Source of the DNA: Candidatus Rifleibacteriota bacterium | GTDB lineage: Bacteria; Muiribacteriota; Ozemobacteria; Ozemobacterales; Ozemobacteraceae | Direction of reading: 5' to 3' | DNA: 62,345 nt | Assembly: GCA_012517355.1 (NCBI GenBank) | Contig: JAAYVD010000167.1 | Coordinates: 1-62,345 of the forward strand | Shown: positions 38,257-47,183 of the stretch, in pieces | Position numbering within the stretch: position 1 is the first letter of the stretch | Layout of the letters: every line of letters starts with the position of its first letter | Notes under the pieces: generated by a model | The model's input: only the letters and a program-made list of their open reading frames with translations | What the model was told of the DNA's origin: nothing | The model's database searches: none | Translations under genes and position numbers: made by a program

Positions 38257-38726
38257 CCACCCCGCCCAAGCACGGCAGGTGCCGATCCTTGACGCTGATC
38301 AAGGGCTGGAGAGGAAGGGGGCTGGCGCGATTCCCCGAAGGGGGCGAAGACGGGGTGCCCGCGACGGGAGATCTTCCAAGGGAACCTCCGGGAGGCTTCG
38401 GGAACCGTTGCTCCGGGAAGATGAACCCCGAAACCTGTGATGAGCCCGGCCGGATACGCGTCGGGACAGCTTCTGCGCAACCCTGGACGTTTCCCCGGGT
38501 GCCCCCCCTGGCCGCCCGGCCGGGATGGGGCTGACATGCTTTCGCAGAGCCATCGCCCATCTTGGGTGAATCCTCCCGCCTGTCCTGCGGGCAGATTGAT
38601 CGGCAAAGGCACCTGGCAAGTCCCCCGCCCCGGAAACGCGAAGCGTTCCCGGGGCATGCAGACGGGGTCCAGGGGCCGCGGCCCCTGGGCGGGTGGTCCG
38701 GAGGGGCGCCGCCCCTCCGGACGGCG
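38257..38726. other. Intergenic region before the hydrogenase-like operon end
   Basis: The left part has no recognisable gene. The right part holds copy 2 of the composite hairpin repeat (38627-38735), which touches the stop of the ferredoxin/NuoB-like gene. Short open frames lack ribosome sites and domains. Confidence 0.45.
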
Positions 38727-38735
38727 TCAGCGGGA
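38627..38735 (+). repeat. Composite three-hairpin repeat, copy 2
   Basis: GCCCCGGAAACGC/GCGTTCCCGGGGC (38627-38655), then CAGGGGCC/GGCCCCTG (38670-38687), then GTCCGGAGGGGC/GCCCCTCCGGAC (38697-38721), followed by GGCGTCAGCG. GGGGTCC, GGGTGGTCC and the order of stems match copy 1 at about three quarters of positions. The last stem lies just past the stop of the minus-strand operon and may help terminate it. Confidence 0.7.
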
Positions 38736-39500
38736 CGGCGTCTCCGGGGGCAGCCGGCCGATCAGCCGCAGCAGGCCGTCCAGGATGGTCAGGGGATGCG
38801 GGGGGCAGCCCGGCACATACAGGTCGACGGGCAGCAACCCGCCCACCCCGTCGTGCTGTTCGGGGTGGCCGCGGAACGGCCCCCCGCTGATGGCGCACGC
38901 CCCCACCGCCACGACCAGCCGGGGCGGCGGCACCCCCTCGAAGGTCTTGCCGACCGCCAGCCGCATGTTCTCCGTGACCGGCCCCGTCACGATCAGGCCG
39001 TCGGCATGACGCGGCGAGGCCACGATCTTCAGCCCGAACCGCCCGAGATCGAAGACCACCGTCGTGAGCACGTTGATGTCGACCTCGCAGCCGTTGCAGC
39101 CCCCGGCGCTGACCTGCCGGAACTGCAGCGACCGGCCGAACACCCGGAGCATCTCCGCGTCGAGGGCCGCTGCCAGCCGGGGGCCGTCCCGCCCGGCCAC
39201 CAGGTCCTCCCGGCGGCGCGTGGCCAGCCGGAAATCGTTGCCGAACCGCAACGCCCCCGTCGGGCAGGCCTCCGCGCACCGCCCGCAGAACAGGCAGCGG
39301 CCGAGGTCCATCCGCAAGGCGCCTTCCCAGGTCAGGGCCTCGACCGGGCAGGCGTCGAGGCAGGCCCGGCAACCCATCCGGCAGGCGGCCTCGTCGAGGA
39401 CCGGCCGGCCGCGCAGCCGGTCCGGCACGACGGCCGGGGAGTCCGGCCACCCGATGGTCCGGAACCCTTGATGATGACGGGCCTTCAGAATGTCGAACAT
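38727..39500 (-). CDS. Fused ferredoxin and NuoB/HyfI-like small subunit of the Ehr complex
   Basis: 257 residues. The N-terminal half has two cluster motifs: CRMGCRACLDACP (first spacing C-x3-C rather than C-x2-C) and a regular CLFCGRCAEACP. The second half is the hydrogenase small subunit/NuoB fold with all four ligands of the proximal [4Fe-4S] cluster: GGCNGCEVD, VGACAISGG and VPGCPPHP. In E. coli hydrogenase-4 these are separate proteins (HyfH and HyfI). AGGA precedes ATG 39500. It is last in the operon and should pass electrons from a soluble donor to the large subunit. Confidence 0.9.
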   Translation of the reverse strand: MFDILKARHHQGFRTIGWPDSPAVVPDRLRGRPVLDEAACRMGCRACLDACPVEALTWEGALRMDLGRCLFCGRCAEACPTGALRFGNDFRLATRRREDLVAGRDGPRLAAALDAEMLRVFGRSLQFRQVSAGGCNGCEVDINVLTTVVFDLGRFGLKIVASPRHADGLIVTGPVTENMRLAVGKTFEGVPPPRLVVAVGACAISGGPFRGHPEQHDGVGGLLPVDLYVPGCPPHPLTILDGLLRLIGRLPPETPSR

Positions 39501-39519
39501 GTTTTCCTGTCTTGTACCA

Positions 39520-41142
39520 TCATAAATCGAACCCGCAGTAGGACAGGTTGAAACTCTTGTTGCACAGCGGGAAGTCCGAGATCTGCTGGTTCCGCAGCGC
39601 CATCCCCAATCCGATCCAGTTGTGGAACGAGGGGTCGACCACCTTGTAGCGGGCGAAGGTCCCCCGCGCGTCGGTGACCGCCACGTGGCAGATCTCCCCA
39701 CGCCAGCCCTCCACCAACGAGACGGCCAGCATGTCGGGGGGCAGGGGGGTGCCCGTCTCCAGGCCCACTGCCGCCCCCGACCCGCCCGCCAGGCCCGTCA
39801 CCCCGCCTCCAGGCAGCCTCGCCAGAAGATCCAGCAGGAAACGCAGGGAATTCTCAATCTCGGTGGCCCGCACCACCGCCCGCGCCAGCACGTCCCCACC
39901 CCGCAGTTCGGGGTCGGGAAGGGGCGGCACCCCCGACCGCGCATACTGCCCGGCCGGAAAGTTCCAGCGCACGTCCCGCTCCGCCCCGCAGGCCCGTGCC
40001 GCCGGCCCGACCAGGCCCAGGGCCCGGCAGGCCTCCCGCGACACCGTTCCCGTCCGCTCGAACCGGGCCATCACGCCGGGGGTCTCCCACAGCAGCTGGA
40101 TGGCCGACCGCGTGTCCGCCCGCCCCCGCTCCAGGCCGGTGATCAGCTTCTGGAGCCGCTCCTCCGTGTCGAGGTCATACCCGACCCCACCGGGCCGCAC
40201 CAGCCCGCGCCCCAGCCGGCTGCCGCACAGCAGGGCGGAAAGGTTCAAAAAGTCGCCCCGGATGCGGCCGCAGAAGGCCGAAGTAGGCAGGAACCCGACA
40301 TCCCCCGCCAGGGCCCCCAGGTCGCCCGTGTGATTGGCCAGCCGCTCCAGCTCGAGCCCGACCGCGCGCAGGGCCTCGGCCCGCGGAGGGACCGTCCAGC
40401 CCCGCAGGGTCTCGATGATCTGGGCGTAGGCGGTCGTGTGCCCGACCGTGGTGTCGCCGGCGATCGCCTCGACCTGGAACAGGGTGCGCGGATGCGGCCC
40501 GCCCAGCAGGGCCCGCTCGATGCCACGGTGCTGGTAGCCAAGCGAGATCTCCAGGTGGAAGACGTCCTCGCCATGGCACTGGAACCGGAAATGCCCCGGC
40601 TCGATGACCCCGGCGTGGACCGGCCCGACGGCCACCTCGTGCACCCCCTCCCCCTCCAGCCGGAAGAAATCCGCCACCCCGGGCAGTCCCCGGGGGCTTC
40701 CCGCCAGGGGCGGATCCGACTGACCTGCCCCGGCGGTGCCACGCGAGGCAGCCTCCGGCAGGCCATCCCTGCCGCCCCCCAGGGGCGGCTGGAACCGGAC
40801 GGGCCGCGGCCAGGGATGCCCTTCCGGCACGACCCCGAACTGCTCGGCGAGTTCCCGTTCGAACAGGTGCGCCTGCGGACAGTCGGGCGTGAGAGCCTGA
40901 AAGCGCGGCCCCACCTCGGTCGACAGCACCTCCAGGTCACCACGGGCATCGTCGGCCAGCACCGCGAACACGGGCAGCGGCCCGGCCCCCGGCGCGACCG
41001 CCGGCAGGCCGAACAGCGCCGCGATCCGCTTCCCTTCCCCCACCGCCTCGAGCACCCGGGCCCGGAATCCGTCGAAGGCGAGCCGGGGAACCCGGCCCAG
41101 CGTCGTGGCCCGGCCGTTCCGCAGCAGGCACGTCCCGCTCAC
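39520..41142 (-). CDS. NuoCD/HyfG-like large subunit lacking nickel ligands
   Basis: 540 residues. An N-terminal NuoC-like domain (LTPDCPQAHLFERELAEQFGV, GHPWPRPVRF) is joined to a NuoD/hydrogenase large-subunit domain (HFRFQCHGEDVFHLEISLGYQHRGIE, VGLELERLANHTGDLGALAGD). Where group 4 NiFe hydrogenases have CGICxxxH, this protein has GDTTVGHTTAY, and the C-terminal DPCxxC is replaced by FPLCNKSFNLSYCGFDL. It therefore cannot hold the NiFe site. This matches Ehr complexes, whose reaction is still debated. GTG 41142 has GCGGAGG upstream and overlaps the preceding small ORF (GTGA). Confidence 0.9.
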   Translation of the reverse strand: MSGTCLLRNGRATTLGRVPRLAFDGFRARVLEAVGEGKRIAALFGLPAVAPGAGPLPVFAVLADDARGDLEVLSTEVGPRFQALTPDCPQAHLFERELAEQFGVVPEGHPWPRPVRFQPPLGGGRDGLPEAASRGTAGAGQSDPPLAGSPRGLPGVADFFRLEGEGVHEVAVGPVHAGVIEPGHFRFQCHGEDVFHLEISLGYQHRGIERALLGGPHPRTLFQVEAIAGDTTVGHTTAYAQIIETLRGWTVPPRAEALRAVGLELERLANHTGDLGALAGDVGFLPTSAFCGRIRGDFLNLSALLCGSRLGRGLVRPGGVGYDLDTEERLQKLITGLERGRADTRSAIQLLWETPGVMARFERTGTVSREACRALGLVGPAARACGAERDVRWNFPAGQYARSGVPPLPDPELRGGDVLARAVVRATEIENSLRFLLDLLARLPGGGVTGLAGGSGAAVGLETGTPLPPDMLAVSLVEGWRGEICHVAVTDARGTFARYKVVDPSFHNWIGLGMALRNQQISDFPLCNKSFNLSYCGFDL

Positions 41143-41288
41143 CGGCCACCTCCGCAGGCGGGAACCCGCCCCGGCGGCACGACGACGGCCGTTCCCCCGG
41201 CCACGCCCCCGCCGCCCCGGGACAGGCACGCTCCCCGCACGAACTGGGCCTCAGCCGGGGCGACGACGGAAAGACAGGGTCCGTTCAT
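41139..41288 (-). CDS. Possible small translationally coupled ORF
   Basis: A 49-codon frame between the membrane subunit and the large subunit. Its ATG overlaps the upstream TGA (ATGA at 41288-41285) and its own TGA overlaps the next GTG (GTGA at 41142-41139), so a ribosome could pass through all three frames. The peptide (MNGPCLSVVAPAEAQFVRGA then Gly/Val-rich, with three Cys in all) resembles no family. It may be a real small protein, a coupling device, or chance. Confidence 0.4.
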   Translation of the reverse strand: MNGPCLSVVAPAEAQFVRGACLSRGGGGVAGGTAVVVPPGRVPACGGGR

Positions 41289-42790
41289 CGGCCCCCTCCG
41301 GGCAACACGGCCGACCCGTGCTGGACGATGGCCGCCGCCTGCTCCAGCACGCCGCGGCAGGGACCGGGCATCCACACACCCAAGAGGAGAAGCACGACGA
41401 GAGGCCCCGCCACGAGCAGGACGTCGAGCCCGCCCGCCGGGGCAGGGACGACCGCCGGCGACGGCTTCCCCAGCGCCAGGGGCAGGGCGTGGCCGAGCGC
41501 GCCCAGGAAGACCGCGCCGGTGCCGGCCAGGAAGAGGGCCACCACCGCGTAGTTCCCGCCGTCGACGGCCGCCTTCAAAATCTGCAGCTCGCTCATGAAC
41601 AGGCAGAACGGCGCCATGCCGATCAGCGCCAGCAGGCTGCCGAGAAGGCCGATCCCCCAGACCGGCGCCACCGTGCAGCTGCCGCCCATCCGCTCCATGT
41701 CGTGGGTGCCGTAGACCTGGCCCAGCCGGCCGGCCGCGAAGAACGACAGCGTCTTGCACAGCGAATGGTTGAAGGTGTGGAACAGCGCCGCGAAGGTGCC
41801 CAGCCCGCCGAGGCCGAAGCCCAGCGCGATGATGCCGAGGTGCTCGACGCTGTGGTAGGCCAGCAGCCGCTTGAGATCGTGCTGCCACAGGATGAAGGCG
41901 GCCGCCACGAGGATGGAGAACAGCCCGAACCCGGTCAGCAGGCGCAGCGCCCACCCGGTGTGGCCGGTCGCCCCCTCCACCAGCGGCACGTAGCGGAGCA
42001 CGCAGTAGAGCGCGGTGTTCAGCATGAACCCCGAGAACACCGCCGAGACCGGCGCCGGAGCCTTGCTGTGCGCGTCCGGCAGCCAGGTGTGCAGCGGGGC
42101 CAGCCCCGCCTTGGTGCCGTACCCGACCAGCACGAACAGGAAGGCCGCCTTGACCAGCGACGGGGCCAGGGCCCCGGTGTTGGCCAGCAGATTCGTCCAC
42201 AGCAGGGCCTGGTTGGGATCAAGCGGCAGGTCCTTGGCCGCGACCCTGATCATCAGCGTGCCCAGGAAGGCGAAACCGATCCCCACCGAGCAGATCAGCA
42301 TGTACTTCCACATCGCCTCGAGCGACCCGCGGGTCATGTGGACACAGATCAGAAACGAGGTGACCAGCGTCGTGGCCTCCATGCCCACCCACATGATGCC
42401 CAGGTTGTTCGAAACGACGACCAGGACCATGGCCCCCAGCGCCGGCGGCCACAAGCCCGCGAAGGTTCGCACCTGGGCCAGGGTCAGCCGGCCCTCCCGC
42501 ACCTCCTCCCCGAAGTAGCGCAGGGCGAAGAGGGAACTGAGGGTGAAGACCACGAGCATCACCGCGAGGTGGTAGGCCGAGAGCGCGTCGAGGAACAACC
42601 AGCGGGAAAAACCGAACAGCGGCCCGGCGCTGAACACCTTGCCGATGGCCAAGGCCCCGAGCCCCGCCGTGACCAGGACACCCCCGACGGCCGTCTCCAG
42701 TTCCGCCTCGCGCGAGGTGAAGACCTGCGACAGCAGTCCGGCCAGGACCGGCACCACCACCAGCGAGGCGAGCAGCCAACCGTGTTCCAC
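41285..42790 (-). CDS. Antiporter-like membrane subunit (HyfF/NuoM-NuoN-like) of the Ehr complex
   Basis: 501 residues, about 14 membrane helices. Proton-antiporter signs: the conserved Glu in IMWVGMEATTLVTSFLI, the lysine helix LVKAAFLFVLVGYGTKAGLAPLHTWLPDAHSKAPAPVSA, and WQHDLKRLLAYHSVEHLGIIALG with lysine and histidines in the broken helix. It pumps protons or sodium ions across the inner membrane. The start is GTG 42790 with AGGGGAAG upstream, seven bases after the HyfE-like stop. The stop overlaps the small ORF start. Confidence 0.93.
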   Translation of the reverse strand: MEHGWLLASLVVVPVLAGLLSQVFTSREAELETAVGGVLVTAGLGALAIGKVFSAGPLFGFSRWLFLDALSAYHLAVMLVVFTLSSLFALRYFGEEVREGRLTLAQVRTFAGLWPPALGAMVLVVVSNNLGIMWVGMEATTLVTSFLICVHMTRGSLEAMWKYMLICSVGIGFAFLGTLMIRVAAKDLPLDPNQALLWTNLLANTGALAPSLVKAAFLFVLVGYGTKAGLAPLHTWLPDAHSKAPAPVSAVFSGFMLNTALYCVLRYVPLVEGATGHTGWALRLLTGFGLFSILVAAAFILWQHDLKRLLAYHSVEHLGIIALGFGLGGLGTFAALFHTFNHSLCKTLSFFAAGRLGQVYGTHDMERMGGSCTVAPVWGIGLLGSLLALIGMAPFCLFMSELQILKAAVDGGNYAVVALFLAGTGAVFLGALGHALPLALGKPSPAVVPAPAGGLDVLLVAGPLVVLLLLGVWMPGPCRGVLEQAAAIVQHGSAVLPGGGR

Positions 42791-42796
42791 CTTCCC

Positions 42797-43432
42797 CTAC
42801 CCCTTCAGGTGCTGCAACTGGTCGGTGTCGATGTGGTGGAATGCCCGGTCCAGGTACCGGATGAGCACCGTCCAGATCAACACCGCCACGAACATGTCGA
42901 GCAGCACCCCGATCTCGACGAGAAACGGGGCATAGTACAAGGTGCCCACGCCCAGCAAAAACGCCCCGTTTTCCATGGCCAGGAACCCGACCACCTGCGA
43001 CAGGGCCTTCTTCCGACTGACGATCAGCAACTGCCCGCAGAACACCGAGAACAGCGTCGCCGGAACCACCAGCCGCGACATGTCCCCGCCCGGGATGTGC
43101 AGCCGGGTGCCGAGCCAGAGCGAGACGACCAGGGCGACCATGCCGAGGAGGGTCGAGCCCATGGGCCCGACATAGGGGTCGACCTCCTGGCTCACGTGAA
43201 CGACGTTGGCCACCGGCCGCAGCAGCCAGGGGAAGACGAACCCCTTCAGCACCAGCGCCACCAAGCCGACCACGAAGACGTCGGCGGTGAGATGCACCCA
43301 GCGTGCATGCAGGGCGAACAGGCCCAACAGAACGCCCTGCACGCCGATCCAGGTGATCAGGGACTCGATCCGGCTGGTCGACAGCAACCGGATGTTCGAC
43401 AACACCACCAGGATGATCAGCAGGTCGTTCAT
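42797..43432 (-). CDS. HyfE-like membrane subunit
   Basis: 211 residues with about seven membrane helices, matching HyfE (216 residues in E. coli), which combines NuoK-like and NuoJ-like character. Evidence: LLIILVVLSNIRLLSTSRIESLITWIGVQG at the N-terminus, LVALVLKGFVFPWLL and FLAMENGAFLLGVGTLYYAPFLVEIGVLLDMFV near the end, where the Glu in AMEN and VEIG mark the NuoK-like ion path. ATG 43432 overlaps the upstream stop (ATGA). Confidence 0.92.
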   Translation of the reverse strand: MNDLLIILVVLSNIRLLSTSRIESLITWIGVQGVLLGLFALHARWVHLTADVFVVGLVALVLKGFVFPWLLRPVANVVHVSQEVDPYVGPMGSTLLGMVALVVSLWLGTRLHIPGGDMSRLVVPATLFSVFCGQLLIVSRKKALSQVVGFLAMENGAFLLGVGTLYYAPFLVEIGVLLDMFVAVLIWTVLIRYLDRAFHHIDTDQLQHLKG

Positions 43433-44331
43433 TGGATCAGAAACCCCAGCAGGGCCAGGGAACAGGCCCCGATCAGCAGGTGCGGCACCTGCACGAGACG
43501 CAGCCGCACCAATGTCGACTCGATGATGCCGACCAGCACGGCCAGCCCCGCCAGGCCGGCCACCATGGCCGCCAGGTCGATGGCCACCTCCCCCGTGCGC
43601 ACCGGCAGCGCGATGCCGGTGATGAGCGCCCCGAGGATCCAGAGTTTGAGCGCGGCGGCATACTCGACGAAGGCGAAGTCGGGGCCGCCGTGGTCGAGGA
43701 CCATCACCTCGTGGATCATCGTCAACTCCAGGTGGGTGGTCGGGTCGTCGACCGGGATCCGCGAATTCTCGGCGAGAAAGACCAGGAACAGGCCGGCCAG
43801 CACCAGCAGCAACGTGGCCCCGTGGGCCGCCCAGTCGCCGACATCGATCGGCCGGATCAGCCCTTCCAGCGACAGCCGGCCGGTCTGCCGGGCCACCGCC
43901 ACCAGGCCGAACAGCAGGGCGGGCTCGGCCAGCGCGGCGAAGGCCATTTCGCGACTGGCCCCCATGCCCTCGAAGGCGCTGCCCGTGTCCATGGCGGCGA
44001 TGACGGTCAGGAACCGGGCCAGCGCGAGCAGGTAGATGACGAAGACCAGGTCGCCCTCGAACGAGAAGGGGGCCGGCAGGTTGCCGAGAGGCAGGAACAG
44101 CAGGCACAGGGCGGCAACGCCCACTCCCGCCGCCGGCCCGAGCCGGAACACCCAGCTGGTCGTGCCGCTGTAGACCGCCCCTTTCCGAAGCAGCTTGGCG
44201 ATGTCGTAGTAGGGTTGCAGCAGGGGGGGGCCGCGCCGCCCCGCGAACCAGGCCTTGGTGCGGGTGATGATCCCCTGCAGGAGAGGCGCGCCGGCCAACG
44301 CCAGCACGGGGGGCAGGATGGCCGCGCTCAC
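43429..44331 (-). CDS. HyfC/NuoH-like membrane subunit
   Basis: 300 residues, eight or so helices. It anchors the hydrophilic arm. Evidence: GRRGPPLLQPYYDIAKLLRKG, the acidic loop DTGSAFEGMGASREMAFAAL, and LAENSRIPVDDPTTHLELTMIHEVMVLDHGG, all hallmarks of HyfC/HycD/NuoH. GTG 44331 overlaps the TGA of the upstream gene and has GGAGGG before it. The following stop overlaps the HyfE-like start. Confidence 0.94.
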   Translation of the reverse strand: MSAAILPPVLALAGAPLLQGIITRTKAWFAGRRGPPLLQPYYDIAKLLRKGAVYSGTTSWVFRLGPAAGVGVAALCLLFLPLGNLPAPFSFEGDLVFVIYLLALARFLTVIAAMDTGSAFEGMGASREMAFAALAEPALLFGLVAVARQTGRLSLEGLIRPIDVGDWAAHGATLLLVLAGLFLVFLAENSRIPVDDPTTHLELTMIHEVMVLDHGGPDFAFVEYAAALKLWILGALITGIALPVRTGEVAIDLAAMVAGLAGLAVLVGIIESTLVRLRLVQVPHLLIGACSLALLGFLIQ

Positions 44332-46376
44332 CACAGCCCTCCGATCAGCAGGACCACGAGAGTGATCGTGATGTAGAGCACGTACGCCTGCACCACCCCG
44401 TTCTGGAAGGCGGTCAGCCGCCCCAGCCCCGCCCCGATCCCGTGGAACAGGGGCTGGAAGAAGCGGCGCAGGAACAGGTCGCCCGTGTGCGAGGCGAACC
44501 GGGCGCGCACCGGGAAATACCCGTCGATCCCGTGCACGTGCGCCTCGGTCTGCAGCACCGGGTGGAAGAGCTCGACCAGCGGCTGGGCGAACGAGGAACC
44601 GGTATACTGCATGCGCGCGGTCGGGCCGGCGTAGCCGCAGTCCCAGGTGACGGTCGCCCCGACCTCCCGCCCCGCCAGCAGGTGGCGGCGCCAGGCCAGC
44701 ACCCCCCCCACCAGCGCCGCCAGCAGGAAGGAACCCCAGACGATGGCCGTGAAGGGCGTGGCCGCCCGCGCCAGGTGCCGCAGGGATCCGGCCGGCACGG
44801 GAACGAACGGCCCCATCCCCGGCCCCGGCACCCCGATCGTGGAGGCGCCGGCCGGGGCGAAGGCGGGGTGGACGTCCACCACCCGCGCCAGCATCTCGAG
44901 GCCGAAGGGGGCGGCGAGGGCGATCAACAGGCAGAGCAGGGCCAAAGCCGCCATCGCCAGGCGCATGGGCAGGGCCACTTCCCCGGCCGCGGCGGCCGCC
45001 GCGCTCCGGGGGCTGCCCAGGAAGACCACGCTGAAGGCCTTGGCGAAGCAGGCGGCGGCCAGGCCCCCGATGAGGGACAGACCGACGATGAGCAGCAACC
45101 CCGCCACGGTCAGCGGCAGGGGGCCGGCCATCACCGCGAGCAGCGCCCCGAAATAGATCAAGAACTCGCTGACGAAGCCGTTGAAGGGCGGCAGCCCCGA
45201 GATGGACAGGCAGCCGACCAGGAAGGTGCCGCCCGTCCAGGGCATCCGCTTCAGCAGCCCGCCCTGGCGGTCGAGGTCGCGGGTGCCGGTCTCGGCGAGC
45301 ACCGCCCCCGCGCCCAGGAACAGCAGCCCCTTGAAGACGGCGTGGTTGAGCACGTGCAGCAACCCGCCGGCCAGGCCGAGGGCGGCCACCGCCGGCTGCC
45401 CCGCGCCCAGGCCGAGCAGGCCGAGCCCGAGGCCGAGGGCGATGATGCCGATGTTCTCGACGCTGTGATAGGCCAGCAACCGCTTGAGATCGTGCTGGGC
45501 CAGGGCGAACAGCACCCCGAGGATGCCCGAGACGAGGCCGATCCCCAGCAGCGTCCAGCCCCACCACGCCGCCGGGTGGCCCAGGAAGAACACCACCCGC
45601 ACCAACCCGTAGATGCCGGTCTTGATCATCACCCCGGACATCAGCGCCGATACCTGGCTGGGCGCGGCCGGGTGCGCCTCGGGCAGCCAGACGTGGAGCG
45701 GCAGGAACCCGGCCTTGGTCCCGAACCCGACCACCGCGAGCAGGAACAGGGCCCCTTTCAGCCCGTCCGGCAGGCCGGCCGCCGCCCCGAACCCGCCGAA
45801 CGCCAGCGACCCGGTCTCCCGCCCCAGCAGCAGGAACAGCACCAGCAGGAAACCGGTTCCCAGGTGCGAGGCGGACAGATACAGCCAGCCGGCGTGCCGG
45901 TTGGCCTCGTCGTCACCGCCCAGGATCACCAGCGCGGCCGAGGCCAGAACGGTCAGCTCCCAGGCGACCAGGAACAGCAGCCCGTCCGCCGCCAGAACCA
46001 CCACGACCATGCTCGCCATCAACAGGTGGAAGGCCGACCACGCCAGGCCCAGGTTCTTCGGCGCGACCGCGTGGGCCAGGTAGGTGGAGCCGTAGAGGGC
46101 CGTCAGGGCCCCCAACAGGAACACCGGCACCAGGAAAAAGGCCGACAGCGCGTCGAGCCGCAGAGCCAGCTCACCGAGCGGCATCGCCCAGGGGGCGTGG
46201 AAGGTGGCCACCGCCCCCCCCGCCAGCACTCCTGCGCAAGGCCACAACCCCAGAAGCGCAGCCACCAGCCCGACACCGGTCGACATCCAGGCACAGGCGA
46301 CCGGTCGGCTCCCGAGCGCGAAAGCCAGCACCGCCCCCGCCAGGGTCAACCCCAGGGCCGCCAGCAGCCACGTCAT
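44328..46376 (-). CDS. HyfB/NuoL-like antiporter subunit, first gene of the Ehr operon
   Basis: 682 residues, close to E. coli HyfB (672). More than 14 helices. Key antiporter features: LVAWELTVLASAALVILGG (helix Glu), LLAVVGFGTKAGFLPLHVWLPEAHPAAPSQVSALMSGVMIKTGIYG, LAQHDLKRLLAYHSVENIGIIALG, HAVFKGLLFLGAG, and the late VTWDCGY and MQYTGSSFAQP typical of HyfB. ATG 46376 matches the usual N-terminus; its ribosome site is weak. It begins a six-gene operon (B, C, E, F, G, fused H-I); no separate HyfD is present. Confidence 0.94.
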   Translation of the reverse strand: MTWLLAALGLTLAGAVLAFALGSRPVACAWMSTGVGLVAALLGLWPCAGVLAGGAVATFHAPWAMPLGELALRLDALSAFFLVPVFLLGALTALYGSTYLAHAVAPKNLGLAWSAFHLLMASMVVVVLAADGLLFLVAWELTVLASAALVILGGDDEANRHAGWLYLSASHLGTGFLLVLFLLLGRETGSLAFGGFGAAAGLPDGLKGALFLLAVVGFGTKAGFLPLHVWLPEAHPAAPSQVSALMSGVMIKTGIYGLVRVVFFLGHPAAWWGWTLLGIGLVSGILGVLFALAQHDLKRLLAYHSVENIGIIALGLGLGLLGLGAGQPAVAALGLAGGLLHVLNHAVFKGLLFLGAGAVLAETGTRDLDRQGGLLKRMPWTGGTFLVGCLSISGLPPFNGFVSEFLIYFGALLAVMAGPLPLTVAGLLLIVGLSLIGGLAAACFAKAFSVVFLGSPRSAAAAAAGEVALPMRLAMAALALLCLLIALAAPFGLEMLARVVDVHPAFAPAGASTIGVPGPGMGPFVPVPAGSLRHLARAATPFTAIVWGSFLLAALVGGVLAWRRHLLAGREVGATVTWDCGYAGPTARMQYTGSSFAQPLVELFHPVLQTEAHVHGIDGYFPVRARFASHTGDLFLRRFFQPLFHGIGAGLGRLTAFQNGVVQAYVLYITITLVVLLIGGLW

Positions 46377-47183
46377 CGCCAACCCCGCCCGTCGCCAGGG
46401 CCCGGGTCGGCGACCGGATGGCCCCGGTTCCCCGCACACCGACCAGGATGGCCATGGACGGCGCCATCGGTCCTCCCGTTGGCGGGCCACAAAAAAACCT
46501 GGCAGAAAGCTGCTCCGGTCCGCTCCTTCTCCCTCCCGGTCGAAGACCGGGAGGGGAAAGGGGGGCCGCCCCGTCGGTGCTGGGCCGAGGAAACCGTTGC
46601 CATGGGCCTTCCCAAGGAATCCGGCCGGTCGTCCTGGAGGGCGGTATGTCCCTCCGCGCGGCGACGTTGGCGCGGATTATCTACCACCGCCAGGCCTCCC
46701 GGGTCAAATTCCCCGACGGGGTGGACATGCCCCGACCTTCCCTGGATGGTACGACATGCCCACGGTCACCGATGACTTTCCAGGTGGTGGACGGATTGCC
46801 CGGACTCCGCGCCGGAACCTGGAACGAATGCCCTTGCCGCGGAAACAAGCGGAAATTCGACACTCCAGCATTTCGACTGACTCATCAATCCAGGTTCTTC
46901 ATCCACCCATCGATGCTGATTACGCAGATCGTGCCGGCGACTCCCTTCGCCATTTCCCCCCCTTATCCTCCCTTTCCCCTGCCGCCCTCGAGGTTTCTGT
47001 CGAAATGCGAAAGTCTCGGAAACTCGCGGAAATCAACCTTTCTCCTCCGCGTCGAGCCGCCCCCATCCGCGGCAACCCTGTTCCCATCAGGCAGCTCCAA
47101 TGTCCGAAGATGCCAAAGGACCAGCCTGTCGGCCATTCACCAATCCGACGGATGAGATGGATCTCCTGAGGTGAAGGAAGGGA
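46377..47183. other. 800-base intergenic region, no gene supported
   Basis: Lower GC than its surroundings, especially 46850-47100. Open frames cross it on both strands without ribosome sites or recognisable domains. A possible promoter for the Ehr operon lies at 46678-46707. The segment around 46917-46965, read on the minus strand (GATCTGCGTAATCAGCATCG), resembles the dispersed ATCTGCGTAATCTGCG-type sequence seen in many bacterial genomes. It may contain a decayed gene, but none can be reconstructed. Confidence 0.4.
46678..46707 (-). promoter_or_regulatory. Possible promoter of the Ehr operon
   Basis: Minus strand: TTGACC (46707-46702), 18-base spacer, TAGATA (46683-46678). It would give a leader of about 300 bases before the HyfB-like ATG. 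Weak support. Confidence 0.3.

Noticed and set aside
38727-46376. Functional [NiFe] hydrogenase operon
   Set aside because: Both nickel-binding CxxC motifs are missing from the large subunit and no maturation (hyp) genes are present.
46204-47169. Plus-strand ORFs across the region upstream of hyfB
   Set aside because: Arg/Pro-rich, overlap a real minus-strand gene, and have no start signals or domains.
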